From Tetrapyrgos nigripes (lineage: Eukaryota; Basidiomycota; Agaricomycetes; Agaricales; Campanellaceae): DNA of 64,000 nt. The stretch spans positions 1-64,000 of the forward strand of contig JAACJM010000060.1 of assembly GCA_013368315.1 (NCBI GenBank), written 5' to 3'. The notes below the pieces were generated by a model, which saw nothing but the letters and a program-made list of their open reading frames with translations, ran no database searches and had not been told where the DNA came from. Shown here one piece after another: positions 21,267 through 32,349 of the stretch (positions are counted from its first letter, which is position 1; every line of letters begins with the position of its first letter). The position numbers and the translations under genes were made by a program.

Positions 21267-22355
21267 TTAAGAAACTGGGAGATGCCCCAAGCACCAGGCT
21301 TCCCTTTGGGAGCTTGAGACACCAGAGTCGAAGTCATCGCTGCGTCGTTCGATGCCCCTGACGCGGTCTGCCAAATCAGCAAGGTTGAAGGAGTTGTCTG
21401 AGCGGATAAAGTCTTCGCAGTGCTTGAGAAGCGCTTGATGGGCCATTTTCAATGGCTCTGGCATTGCTGGCAACTCGACCGACGTTACAATTTTCGCCGT
21501 CAAAAATACTGTACTACCATGAAGGGAAGTTCAGTCACGCGTCACAACGGACTTCGAACAGTTCGCACCTTGGGCGGCAATGCATATTTGGAAAGATCTT
21601 TTGGGCAAACATAACTGACGAATTTATGCTCGGCGCCGGAGCTACTCCATATGGCTGTTCGGCCTCAAATTGGTCCCATATGGAGTAGACCCGGGCGAGC
21701 AAAAATGGCACTGAAAAATCCAAAATTTAAGTTTGCACAGAGATCTTTAGAAATATGCAACGCCGCCCAAGGTGTCGGTTTTCAAAGTTCGTCACACATC
21801 ACATTGAAGACTGAACTGCGTGACGAACTGACCTTTTTTCAGCCAAATTCTGAGCTAAAAATCGAATTTTCGCCTCCTATAGATCTTTTTTAGGGAATAG
21901 AGAAAGTCTTTTTTGGCTGTTCTGCCGATGTCTAGAGGTATTTCCGAGTCGGACCCCACAGAGCGGATTCTAGTGAATTCTAAGCGAATTCGACATTAAC
22001 ACACTGAAAATATTTTTAGAAAACAAATGGTTCTGCTGAACTGGCGAGGCCGGGGCTTCTTTTGAACTGCAGCTCGATTCGAGATGGTTCAAGAGCTCAT
22101 TTATTATGTACAGATTAGCTACAAACTAGGAGTAGACTGAACCAAAAGTGAACTGAATCTTTTGATGTGTCACGCATCGTATCGGCCAGTGAACTCAGTG
22201 AACTGCACGTCAAAAACGTCACACCCCAAACCCACCGAACTTCCCTTCATGGTAGTACAGTATTGTTTCCAATTCGGGTCTCCCGCCACCATGCGCATCA
22301 TGAATTGACCAGCGGCGTCGGGAATCCTCTCAGGAATAAATCCAAAATAAATCAC
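21267..22355 (-). pseudogene. Minus-strand hypothetical gene fragment split by a MITE
   Basis: Reading on the minus strand, GFIPERIPDAAGQF, MMRMVAGDPNWKQY lead up to 22263. After the MITE the sequence continues as TAKIVTSVELPAMPEPLK and ends CLGHLPVS before a stop at 21267. Conceptual excision of the MITE leaves the two parts one base out of frame at a short T run, so the gene has decayed as well as being interrupted. I do not recognise the family; the fragment is hydrophilic and helical. Confidence 0.4.
21509..22260. mobile_element. TA-flanked MITE, 752 bp (Tc1/mariner-like)
   Basis: CTGTACTACCATGAAGGGAA at 21509 is inverted at the right end, finishing GGTAGTACAG at 22260. TA occurs on both sides (21507-21508 and 22261-22262). 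The interior has no transposase. It interrupts the fragment at 21267-22355. Confidence 0.7.
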
Positions 22356-22656
22356 AATATCTCACTGAGCATTCTGACCCCTGCTTGTGAGTAACATATA
22401 TAACGTGTAAATAATGTGAGATATTATCATGTTACTACATTTCAATATCTAGCACAGCTCTACAACTCGCCTTTCGGCTAAGTTTCGGAGATAAAAAAAG
22501 GGCGTGCCGGGTTGTTAGCCCATTTTGCGTTTTCGGAGTTCTCCGGAAGCTGATCCACCTGTCAGTCATGGGGTGGCCTCTCGTCCCTTGCTTCTCGAGG
22601 CTATCCAATAGTACCCATCGACTCTCTACTGTAACGAGGGACCACCCAAGGACATC

Positions 22657-22720
22657 CTCGACATCGGGAATCTGTCAGTGAATATTTTCAGTTTTTCTTG
22701 GCAGTGGCGCAAAGCTGCCA
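22657..22720 (+). repeat. Dispersed short repeat (related to 20395-20520)
   Basis: ACATCGGGAATCTGTCAGTG, then AATATTTTCAGTTTTTCTTG and GGCGCAAAGC, is the plus-strand counterpart of the repeat at 20395-20520. Confidence 0.55.
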
Positions 22721-22868
22721 GGAGGATAAAAAGGGACCACGCAAGGACATACTCGAACGCGAGCCAGATCATCGCCATCCTTGCCCAACATATTGGTGAT
22801 ACCAGTCTCAAGCTCAAGGCATCCGCGTTACTCTCCCTTTCAGAATTCGACTCAAAGATATTGAGCTC

Positions 22869-24957
22869 ATGTATGCTCATTTTGTATCAACTACTTCTTA
22901 CGGCTCTGTCTTGATGGGAGGATTGGCTTCGTCAATGTAAGTATGGCTTGCAGATCCAAAATCCTGAAATTGTTTACCTCTTTTTTTGGTTCAAAAGGCT
23001 GTCAGGTGTTCTACTTGTCCAGTGCATTTTATATGCAAGGACTTTTGGTGACGATCCAATTTACCTGAAAGCCGTTGTAAGCCAATGATTACTATTTCTT
23101 TGGCTGTTCCACTCTAACCCTGAATTCTTCATAGACAGGAAGCATCTTGTAAAGAGGTCCTTATTTACAGGCTATACAGATGATTGATTTCAAGAAAATA
23201 GTATTCTGGATATACTTCATTCTGCGTTTATTTGGGCAGGTCTATGGAGATGGGAAATAGTGGACTTTGGAAATGCAACCATGATTGGCAAGATTCCTCA
23301 GTGCGTTGAGCTCCTTATTGCAATAGTCTCAGATACACTTAGCTGACCATTTTTTCTCTGCCTCAGAACCATTTCAGTATGTCCAAATTCCACTATTTTA
23401 AAAACAAAAAAACCTCTGAAAGCTTGCCAGTTCTCTGTGTTGTTCACGGTAAGAAAGATGTGTTACAAGTCAATATTACTCTGACGCTATGTTGTAGGGT
23501 ATAACAACGCTTATAAGCAATTGGTAAAATCTCACCCGCGCTTCACACTCTCAACTCACTCACTCACTGGAACTTAGTGTATATGGATGGAGGATCCTTC
23601 GCCGTAAGTACTGAAAGCACAAATCAAAGGTATATAAATTCAACCAGTCTCAAACTTCAACAACAACAGTCAGTGGGCACAATTGGTGGATTTCTGGCCC
23701 AATTGTGCGTCTGATATTTCAATTTTCAGTTATTGGTAATGCTCAAGCTTCTACAGTTCTCTTTTTCTGTTCTGAGGCTTGGTGAGTCAGATTGGATTTT
23801 CTCTGCTTGATTCCTGAATGTAAAGACCTAACAATCATATAAGCCGCTGCTGCTGGTAAGACTCAGTATCTGCTATATATGTAAACCCAGCTTCTTACCC
23901 CAAAAAATTCAGTATCAAGTGGAGAGATGTATGCATGAAAGTATTCTATTCCAGGGCCTCCAATCTTTTGACAGTGCAGATCTTTTGTACTAGGCTTCAT
24001 CTCCAAAACTTCACTTTATTCAGAGATCATTTCAAGGTATGCCATTTTCATTTGTATTGCCTTCTGCTTGCTCTGCAACTTCTCGCGCAGTGGTTGTTTT
24101 CCCTAGGCCTTTCAACATCCGCATTTGTCGATGTATTCATTGCTGCGGCTATGATCACGATTCTGAATAAAAGCAAAGAAAAATCCCTGAGGTGTGTGCT
24201 GACATTCTATTATAGTCAATGGATACGTGAAATCTTTGAATACTCCTTACTTTTCTCATCCTGCAGCCTTGATTCTATCATTGATGCCCTCATCATACAA
24301 TCAGTTGAGAATGGGTTGATGACATCGTGAGTTTAAGGCCTGCAGATTGATCCTTCATTCCAGTTGAGGAAACTCTACAGAATCATTACGACTATCTCTT
24401 TGATTTGTGTATGTGATCCTAGTCCTTCTCCCATTGCTTCTTGACGAAAGGCTTGTACAGTGGGTTACAATGGATAACTTGGTTTTCCTTGGATTGCATT
24501 TTATTGTCTCAAAACGTGAGTATCGTGATCTCCACACCCTTTCGCCAATGATTACACTCTCCAATCTGGCATTGGATAGTACATGCCAATTCTGCCCTAG
24601 TCATGTGAGCTTTTCCCAGTTTTTTCAGCTCTGCAACCTTAACATTAATTGGGTGCAAGTCTCAATCGTCGTGAAAGGCTCCGACAAGTCCACAAAAAGA
24701 ACACGACGATCAGGCCAGTTCAGGGAGACGTTGAACTGATTGTCATACCAGAAGACGGAGAAAATCCAGCGCCTGATATTTCTTCACGCGATATCGTTCC
24801 AGTTGATTCCCCTTTTGCAACATTGAACAAGGAAGCTTTTAATGGTAATACTACCGCTAATGTGACCGAAGATTTTCGTCATCGGTACAGCAACGAACAG
24901 GAACTCGGGATGGGTGGTATCGTGAAGCATGTAACGGTGCATATCCACAAGGATTGA
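22869..24957 (+). CDS. DUF6534-like multi-pass membrane protein
   Basis: A gene with many small exons. It starts at ATG 22869 (MYAHFVSTTSYGSVLMGG) with donor GTAAGT at 22937. Recognisable segments follow: LSGVLLVQCILYARTFGDDP, ILDILHSAFIWAGLWRWE, FSVLFTGITTLISNW, VYGWRILR, then LSTSAFVDVFIAAAMITILN, SIIDALIIQSVENGLMTS and TMDNLVFLGLHFIVSK, and a hydrophilic tail of about 100 residues ending at 24957. The order and spacing match the seven-helix DUF6534 family of basidiomycetes, whose role is unknown. Exon borders between about 23090-23200 and 23680-24050 are uncertain and I did not resolve every junction. The segments keep a continuous family pattern with normal GT-AG introns, so the gene may be intact. 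Confidence 0.65.
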
Positions 24958-25840
24958 TCATGATACAAGGTTCTCAATCCTGTTCAAAGTTGTCGGTGAT
25001 CAGATAGTTGTGTACATTGCTAGCTTTTGATTTGATTGCAGATTCATGTAATTGCTCCTACTCATGCCAACTATGAATGTGTATATGCGTATGTAAATTT
25101 GTAAAATAAAATGTCAGTAATTCCTCAGAGAATGAATGGCTGAATTTGATGTAGCTGAGCAGAATTTTCTCCTTGAGCCTGTCACATCCCTTCAGCGTTA
25201 CTACTGCTGCCAGCTGGCCGTTTTCTAATCGTTTTTGTGCAAGATGACGATTGTCTACCCTCCGAGTCCAAAGCACGGCTTATCTCAAGTACGTTTTTCT
25301 TACTTTTTTGGTATTAATGGTTGCAATCCAACTAAAGGTGTATATATCTAGGTGTGTTCCATGCACATTGCATGCATGTTTTATCTACGAGAACCTTGCG
25401 AAGGCTCCAACCACCTTGAATCCAGTCACCGAGTCTGAATTGCATCGGCATGCTGTGGTGACGACGATGGAGATGGTGCTAAGGCTGGTGTTGGAGCTCC
25501 ATCTCTGATATCTGTTTCACTCTGGGATTACGGCAACAAGTATGGTGGTACTCTGGTGCTTGACTCCTTAGTCTGTTATCATAAGCACTGTACAGCGCCC
25601 GCAAACCGTGATACCCGGATCCTCAATATTCCCTGTACATACTACGGAGTGGTAAGACACATTTTAGCTGGATATAGGTGAAAGGTATCATGTGGAGATT
25701 GTTTGTCTATCAACTCTAATCAGCGGCCCCACACCAAGTTACCAAGTACAAGAGGTGTTGTACCTGGGAACGTCATGCAGGATGCATGTACGTTCGTTCC
25801 GGTTTCTTGCCAACGTCCGAGTCTCAGTCCTTAAGTCTCT
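24958..25840. other. Intergenic
   Basis: Short ORFs (for example 25251-25508) lack family signatures. The distal part is presumably the upstream region of the secreted-protein gene. Confidence 0.4.
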
Positions 25841-25844
25841 GAGG

Positions 25845-25863
25845 TATAAATTGGGTATAAATA
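25845..25863 (+). promoter_or_regulatory. TATA boxes upstream of the secreted-protein gene
   Basis: TATAAA at 25845 and TATAAATA at about 25856 lie 80-100 bp upstream of the ATG at 25944, the usual spacing for a TATA-driven fungal gene with a short leader. Confidence 0.55.
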
Positions 25864-25943
25864 CCCCCCTCTCAGTCCACTTTTCTTTCCAACTCGCAAA
25901 TCAGATTCAAATCCCGTTGAACAAGTCCAAGAAACAAAATCCA

Positions 25944-26323
25944 ATGCAATTTACCAAGCTCATCACCGCTGTCACTCTCCTCTTCGTCGGTCATGCTTTG
26001 GCTCAAGGTGAGTTTTACTTTTCCTCATTTCTTTCATCTTTCGCCCTTTGACCACTGACTGTATCTCTTTAAAGTCCATGAAGCCCCAGAATGTCAAGGT
26101 AAAGGACAAGGCGACGCCTGTACTAGTCAATTTGGGGAGCATGGAAGTGAGTCGTTTTCCTCCATTTTGCCTCTCCAATCTCACATCTCTATCTTTCTAT
26201 TTCTACTCGTCCTGTTCTAATTATCCAATTGTCGACTCTCAACCTCGAACTCGAATAATAGCCTGCCAAATCACCGGAACAGACGTGAATGGTCTTCCTA
26301 TCCTTGCTTGTGTTATTTCCTAG
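25944..26323 (+). CDS. Small secreted cysteine-rich protein, 65 aa
   Basis: The gene is join(25944..26007, 26075..26146, 26262..26323), with donors GTGAG at both introns and acceptors AAAG and ATAG; the joined frame is 198 nt with a TAG stop. Residues 1-20 (MQFTKLITAVTLLFVGHALA) form a classic signal peptide with a predicted cut after Ala20. The mature peptide of about 45 residues has four cysteines (28, 37, 47, 62), enough for two disulfides, and a GKGQGDACTSQFGEHGTCQ core. It should be exported to the cell wall or medium. Similar tiny cysteine proteins are multicopy in agarics, and some small secreted proteins act as effectors; no function can be assigned here. A TATA box lies about 85 bp upstream. 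No single exon is long enough to be noticed alone. Confidence 0.8.
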
Positions 26324-27000
26324 AGGATTTTCGTATGCTATGATGTGCTTGAGTCGTAATCTTAGGATTCTACGAATGTTATGTTGAATGAACCTTGATC
26401 GTTGTTAATTTTTTGAAGCCCCGTGTCCGTGGTCCTATTGAACCCGGCTTCTTGCGACTGGAGTGCAGTTGCCGGTCCTTGTATAGTCATCGACAGATAA
26501 ACAGTGTTGAACTAAAAATCATGCCAAGTACAGAGCTATGGAAGCTTTAGAGTCATACTACCAATAGCATAGAGTCAGACGTTGAAAAAATAGGCGAAGG
26601 AGAATGAAAAACGTAGCCTATGGATTTGGATACCTCTTCCAGCTCCCTGACTGGGAGTCGAATCCAGCTTCCGCGCTTCTGAATGTATAATACGCAGTAA
26701 ATGCATTTTGGGTGGTCGTGTTTGGGATCCTGTCAGTGATAGGAAGATACACAGTAGGGCAGAGATCTGGTGTTGTAAGAGGTTAGCGTGGTTGATAGGT
26801 TAGTGAGAGATCACTGACAACCTGCCCGTGATTATTTTCTAGTGGGGAAAGCACAAGCAAAAATCATCTCGACCTCAAGGCCATTCGTTCGTCACCATTT
26901 GCAGATAGATAGATAGATAGATAGATAGATAGGTTACATACTCTTATATTACAAGTGCACACTGCCACTAGCAGGAAGATGTTGACGACGGTATACCTAA
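26324..27000. other. Intergenic with a GATA microsatellite
   Basis: No gene seen; a (GATA)7 run lies at 26904-26933. Confidence 0.5.
26904..26933. repeat. (GATA)7 microsatellite
   Basis: About seven perfect GATA units. Confidence 0.9.
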
Positions 27001-27741
27001 ATCTGCGGGGCTGCGGGGACCTAGCTCAGATTTGCGGGTACCATTGTAATTTATTGTATACCACTTTATGTACTGTACAAACCATGTATATAACCTCAGA
27101 ATACCAGTATATCCACTGTAAAGAAAGTGTAAAAATCTTGAAAAGAGGGATAAGGACAGCCACATCTAAATTTTCTTGTTGTTTATCCGCTCTATTCATA
27201 CAGATTCCCTCTCTAAAATCATATCAAGTCTCAATAAGATACTTCTCCATCCTCACGAGCATAGCTTGATGCAGAAATGTACAGCAAGGATGGTTTTGGG
27301 AATCTCCGAAACATCCCCCACACACCCCAACAGGCCCATGATGAATACCTATGGACATTTCAATACTAACTTAGTACTAACATTTGATTCTCACCTATCA
27401 GGCTTTTGAAATGTCAAAATACATTTTTCTAGGCTCAAGATTATGTTGAGCAGGCTATGTTCTATATACGTAGCGGCAACTGCATACTTACCTGGGGATG
27501 TAAAAGTGCTTGTTAGAGCGGTTTGTTAGAGGTTAAGAGCGATGAGTAGTAAGGGAAATCCTTATTCTTGTAGGGCAATCTACGAGCCCTTATATACTGT
27601 TCTAGATAGTACATGTGACTACTTATCTAAGAACTTCTGTTTGTACAGTAAGCGTAACTAACTAGATTACTATCTAATCTATATCTAATCTGATGTTGAT
27701 TGCTGCTTACTAATTTGGCAATTCAACAGATTATTTGAAGG

Positions 27742-28495
27742 GTCCCCGCAGGGACTGCTGCGGATACCCTAAGCAAAAGTTCTCAGAACCTTCAATTGAC
27801 CAGTCAACAGTTTCTTATGGCAGATAGTGACCCTGTAGTAGAAGTAATACTGAGTTAATGGTAATCTGGATAGCACTGATGGCACAAGATTTGTTTGAAC
27901 TGGACTTGGGCAACAATGACTGAAGTGAGAGGACACACAAAGCAAGTAGGAACTGGATGACTTGTGTATTGGAAAGTATGTATGGGTAAATAAGTACTAC
28001 AAGTAAGAATAAAACTAGAGAAATTGAAGGGGAGATTGAGATATGAATCCAAAGTTCTTCAAATAGATAGGGACTTGGAGAGGATTTTCCAAGAAATGAT
28101 AGATGAGGAGGAATTACTTAGGGAAGGAGGGTCATTGTACCTGGGACTGTGGTTGGGGTGAAATGAAACAGAGAATTCTATGCTAATGTAGTTGGGAACT
28201 GGAGTAGATGTTCACAATAAGCACTAAAATTTCTATGATCTATGAGATTGTTGTCTATACTGTTTCTTAGATATTTAATCATAGTTGGTCTCTTCAGGAC
28301 CAACCACACATGCGGCTCTTGAGGCGACTTTATCACTTGTATCTCATAGTGAGTAAGACTATTCAGTGATATTCGTGGTGGGTACTAGGTAAAGATGTAT
28401 TTATTATGCAAAAACTGATTAGAACTATGTTTTCAAAGAAGATTTAGCAAGTAGTGATAAGTATTAGGGTATCCACAGGTCCCCGCAGATTTCTG
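27742..28495. repeat. Possible MITE with CCCCGCAG / GGATACCCTAA ends
   Basis: The left end GGTCCCCGCAGGGACTGC and GCGGATACCCTAA is partly inverted at 28466-28495 (TTAGGGTATCCACAGGTCCC and GCAGATTTC). A similar motif (GGGGACCTAGCTCAGATTTG) is at 27017. No target duplication was found. Confidence 0.3.
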
Positions 28496-29074
28496 ATACC
28501 TGTGTTGACAATGGGGTGATAGCGCAGAAGACACTCAATTATTGTGATCGAGGAATAGGATCAATGATCATTGGGAGTGGGGGGAATTTGAAAATGATAG
28601 TCTGGCCCAACTGCACCTTGGCTCAACCTTGGCCTGAAGTATGCCTCGCGAGTGGCTTTGCAATTATTCAGAGGAAGAGAATGATAATCAGGATACTGAG
28701 GGACTTGTATTCCTTGGGAAGTAAATTATTAATCAAACTCACTACTTTTCAGCCTTTCCAAAGTCCAAAATTTTCGCAAATTCCCTAGTTCTTACAATAA
28801 GATTCAAGCAATGTCAAAACGCTCGTGGAGCAATAGTGGTCTAATGTCTAACGGTGGAGACGGCCAAGGCCGCTCCTGAGTAGGATGCCTAAGGGAACAT
28901 GCTGGCATAAGACTGACTACTAACAACACAAGGAAACCATATGTATACTACATAAAAACTCTGCTCTAGACTCTGCCTAACCATAACCCTAAGCCAGAAC
29001 CTGGAGGAGGGATGCCAATCCCTACTCCAACAGTTATGATCCGGTCTTCCCATTTGAAGAAAATTAAGGTGCAG
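28496..29074. other. Intergenic, nothing recognised
   Basis: An ORF at 28516-28788 has no recognisable motif. Confidence 0.4.
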
Positions 29075-29165
29075 ATGGCTGGCAATGAAAAATGATATGG
29101 GGAGGTAAGGAGGTGTATTTTGGGTCACTAAATCCGAATATCAAATTATATTTGCAATATCTGCA

Positions 29166-29354
29166 GTGGTTGGAAAGATATGGGCAAAATACTGTCCAAA
29201 TATAGTCAAAGAGCAGAATAGGTACTGGCCATTGCATCAAATCAGCTCTGATCTTTATGTAGATTGGTATTATAGTGCATTTAGACACCCTGAAGCTGGG
29301 AATATAGTTTATTTTGTAAGGCAATTAAGTCCTGAGGAGCTATTCTCAAAGTAA
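29166..29354 (+). CDS. 62-codon ORF in the left arm of the palindrome
   Basis: The ORF reads KIWAKYCPNIVKEQNRYWPL in its first third. Its partner at 31498-31686 has the same length, and 47 of 62 residues are identical. Both stay open despite many base differences. The family is not recognised: it could be a real small protein or one exon of a larger mobile-element gene. Confidence 0.3.
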   Translation: MVGKIWAKYCPNIVKEQNRYWPLHQISSDLYVDWYYSAFRHPEAGNIVYFVRQLSPEELFSK

Positions 29355-30935
29355 TGCTTGGAAATGAGAAAATTTGGGATGACCATGGATACTGCATACT
29401 ATAGTATTCAATATGACTATGGATATGTCTAGTGGGGTATTTTGGGCTCCTGAATCCGAATATCTACTCGGATAGTCCATATCTGCCATGGTTCTCACGC
29501 TATTTAATACATATCCCAGAACATAGATACCTGTGGCACCTGCAAATATGCGCTCTATAAAATTGTTTGAGGGGGTAAATAGGTGTTATTCAATGTCCTA
29601 AACATTAATTTTGGATCATATCTTCCATATTCTCAAGATCCAAGACTCTATTCCTGGATTATTTCTGAAAAGAGCAAAATTGTGGATGACCACGGGCACC
29701 ACATGCTATAGCATTCAATATGACTGTGGATATGTCTATTAGGGTATTATGGGCCACTAAATCTAAATATTCACTCATATAGTCCATATCTGCCATGGTT
29801 CCTCCGCTATTTAATGCTTACCCCTCAACATAGATACCTGTGGCACCAGCAAATATGTATCCTATAAAATTGGTTGAGTAGGTAGATAAGTGTTATTTAG
29901 TGCCCTGAATACGAATATAAAGTGATATATGCCATATCTTCAACTTACAGGACTCAACTCTTAATTTATTCTCAAAAGAGCGAAAATAGTACTTTTTTGG
30001 ACCATATCACAGGCCTATCTTATTCCAGAGGTTATCCTAGATACTGATACTCTGTATTCCATCATCTAGTATCATTTCAAAGACAGTAAGCTATCCATAA
30101 TACCTAGCATGTGTTCCAGCTACATGCAGAAGCTTAAAGTCAGACTGAATTACATATAGTGAAACTTGTAGCACCTAAGCTTATATCTGAGCATGTCTTT
30201 CACTGTGGATCACCAAACTGTCAATAATCAGAATATTATGGTAGAGGATGTTAGAGAACTACTTATGATCCAAATAAAATAGCTGGAAGATAGGTATATG
30301 TCCAATGAAGGTGGAAAATAGTACTATTTTCGCTCTTTTGAAATTAACCTGAGAATTGAGTCTTATAATTTGAAGATATGGTAAAGAAAACTTTATATTC
30401 ATGTTTAGGGCACTGAATAACACTTTCCTACCCACCCACACTATTTTATAAGATCCATATTTGCAGGTGCCACAAGTACCTATGTTTAGAGGTAAGTGTT
30501 AAATAGCAGAAGAACCATAGCAGATATAGGCAATACAGGTAAATATTCGGATTTAGAAGCCCAAAATACCCCAGTAGATATATCCAAAGCTATATTGAAT
30601 GTCAGAGTATGCAGTGTCCATAGTCATCCCAAAATTTTGCCATTTTCAGAAATAATTCATAAATAGAGTCTTGGAACTTGAAGATATAATGGATATGACT
30701 GCATATTTATGTTGGGGGCACTTAATAACACTTATTTACTCACCCACACAATTTTATACTATACATATTTGCTGGTGCCACAGGCACCTATGTTTAGGGG
30801 TAAGTATCAAATAGCGGAAGAACCATGAGAGATATGGACTATCTGAGTGCATATTCAGATTTAGTGACCCAAAATATCCTAGTAGACATATCTATACCCA
30901 TACTAGATGAAATAGCATGCAGTGTCCACAGCCAT

Positions 30936-31468
30936 TGTCGTGACAGTATTATTTTCAGGGTATTTTCATTCATTTTCTGTTTCTTTTCTTCATCAGTCAC
31001 TGCCTTTTGATCATTGTTTTGTTCATCCTTTGCCCTATCTTTTGTTCATCTTTCCTTGATCATCTATGCACAGCTATCATCCCCTGTTTCATCATTTGTT
31101 CATCTTTCTATGATACATCTCTTACAGGGACACTACGCACAGCTTGTTCATCTTTTGTTCATCTTTTCATGATACATCTCTTACAGGGACAATAGGCTGT
31201 ACTTTGATTGTTCTGGACAGTTCTCTGATTCCTTTCTTTGCTTTGCTCAGTTCTTATATTTCTTTCTGTTCTGTGTATATAAGCTTAGAGTAATAGCTCT
31301 CTAGTCCCCATCTTGACCTCTTCGTCTTGGGACTAGGTGAGCATCTCATGTATTCCTTGTCTTTATTCAATATTAACTTCGTCTTGGGACTAGTCTCTCA
31401 TTGTTATCTGTCTACTGTTGTCCTGTCTACGCCTACTGCTTAGAGCCAAGTGTGTGCTCTTTACCACA
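30936..31468 (+). repeat. Solo LTR of a Ty3/gypsy element, 533 bp
   Basis: The LTR runs from TGTCGTGACAG to TTTACCACA and is flanked by perfect 5-bp duplications GCCAT (30931-30935 and 31469-31473). It contains TATATAAG at 31278-31285 and, 25 bp after the start of that box, the block shared with the LTR of gypsy element B (CCCCATCTTGACCTCTTCGT). Upstream are partly duplicated TTTGTTCATCTTT and GATACATCTCTTACAGGGAC stretches. Both the internal region and the second LTR are absent, as expected after LTR-LTR recombination. Confidence 0.85.
31278..31338 (+). promoter_or_regulatory. TATA box and start-site hairpin of the solo LTR
   Basis: TATATAAG (31278-31285) is followed by a perfect 8-bp stem CTAGTCCC (31303-31310) and GGGACTAG (31331-31338) around a 20-nt loop holding GACCTCTTCGTC. 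Gypsy B has an equivalent structure. Confidence 0.5.
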
Positions 31469-31497
31469 GCCATTCCAATTTTTGACATTTTTAAATA

Positions 31498-31686
31498 TTA
31501 ATTTAGGAACAGCTGCTCAGAATTTGATTCCCTGAGAAAATAAACTATATCCCCATTTTCAGGGTGTATAAATGCACCATAATACCAGCCTACACAAAGA
31601 TCAGAGCTGATTTGATGCAATGGCCAGTACCTATTCTGCTCTTTGACTATATTTGGACAGTATTTTGCCCATATCTTTGCAACCAC
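31498..31686 (-). CDS. 62-codon ORF in the right arm of the palindrome
   Basis: Inverted partner of 29166-29354. The start and stop positions are the same, and most changes lie in the last 25 codons. It lies just outside the inserted solo LTR. Function unknown. Confidence 0.3.
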   Translation of the reverse strand: MVAKIWAKYCPNIVKEQNRYWPLHQISSDLCVGWYYGAFIHPENGDIVYFLRESNSEQLFLN

Positions 31687-31775
31687 TGCAGATATTGCAA
31701 ATATAACTCAATATTTAGGTTCAGTGCCCCAAAATACACCTCCTTACCTACCCATACTATTTTTTATTGCTGGCT

Positions 31776-32192
31776 CTGGGAATTTATTTTGCATTTTCTG
31801 AGCCAGCCACAGTCCTTACCCCTATCTCAATTGCAGATTCTGGGCCCTACTGAATGCCTTCACCTTCTAAGGGCCATGGGAAAAATTTGTCTGACCTGCC
31901 CCTAAAGCCCTGCTCACTGTTCCATCCAATCCCACCCACTTTTGGTAATGTGGACATATTGGGGTTTATGCTGCCCAAATTGCTCACATTTGCAAAATGC
32001 ACCCCCGAGGAGCCGTGGAAAAAACCCACCAAGACCCCGCCCACTGCTCCATCCAATCCTGCCCACTTTTTTGCTAAAGCAGCATTGGGTTGTCTGGTAG
32101 GAAAATTGTGTTTATTCCTGCAAAAGTAACTCAAAACACGCTTCCAGGTGCAATGCTGGGATGCTGGGATGCCGGGAGTTTTGCTCGCTTCA
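31776..32192. repeat. Spacer with a tandem TCCATCCAATCC repeat
   Basis: GCTCACTGTTCCATCCAATC and CCCACTTTT recur as GCCCACTGCTCCATCCAATC and CCCACTTTT about 126 bp later (near 31908 and 32038). It adjoins the truncated 3' side of gypsy element A. Confidence 0.5.
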
Positions 32193-32349
32193 TTAATCCA
32201 AAAAATTGGCCACCGGGCCCAGCCATACCATATTTGGAAGGAGAAACTCGGTCCAGAGACCTGCTAAAAATTCACCAGAACTTTTGCAAAGCATGTTCAG
32301 TGATATTTTCCAGACTTTTCTGAAAGTATTACTGCATCTGGTGACTACA

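Larger units (their letters stand above)
21059..22462. mobile_element. TIR-bounded segment of 1.4 kb carrying a gene fragment and a nested MITE
   Basis: TAGAGCTGTGCTAGA at 21059-21073 is exactly inverted at 22448-22462. Similar sequence around GTTAGTAACGTGAGAT and GTAACATGATAATATCTCAC follows inside both ends. No transposase is present and I found no clean target duplication. It contains a minus-strand coding fragment that is itself split by the element at 21509-22260. Confidence 0.45.
29075..31775. repeat. Large imperfect palindrome (foldback-like element)
   Basis: Sequence at 29075-30015 is inverted at about 30285-31775, leaving a unique centre of about 260 bp. Each arm has the same order from outside to inside: a 62-codon ORF, then two tandem units of about 310 bp (marked by TAGATACCTGTGGCACC-like and CCATATCTGCCATGGTTC-like motifs). 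The right arm is longer only because a 533-bp solo LTR is inserted at 30936-31468. The arms are highly similar over the outer 170 bp and more diverged inside. No transposase is seen. The exact outer ends are uncertain by perhaps 20 bp. Confidence 0.7.
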
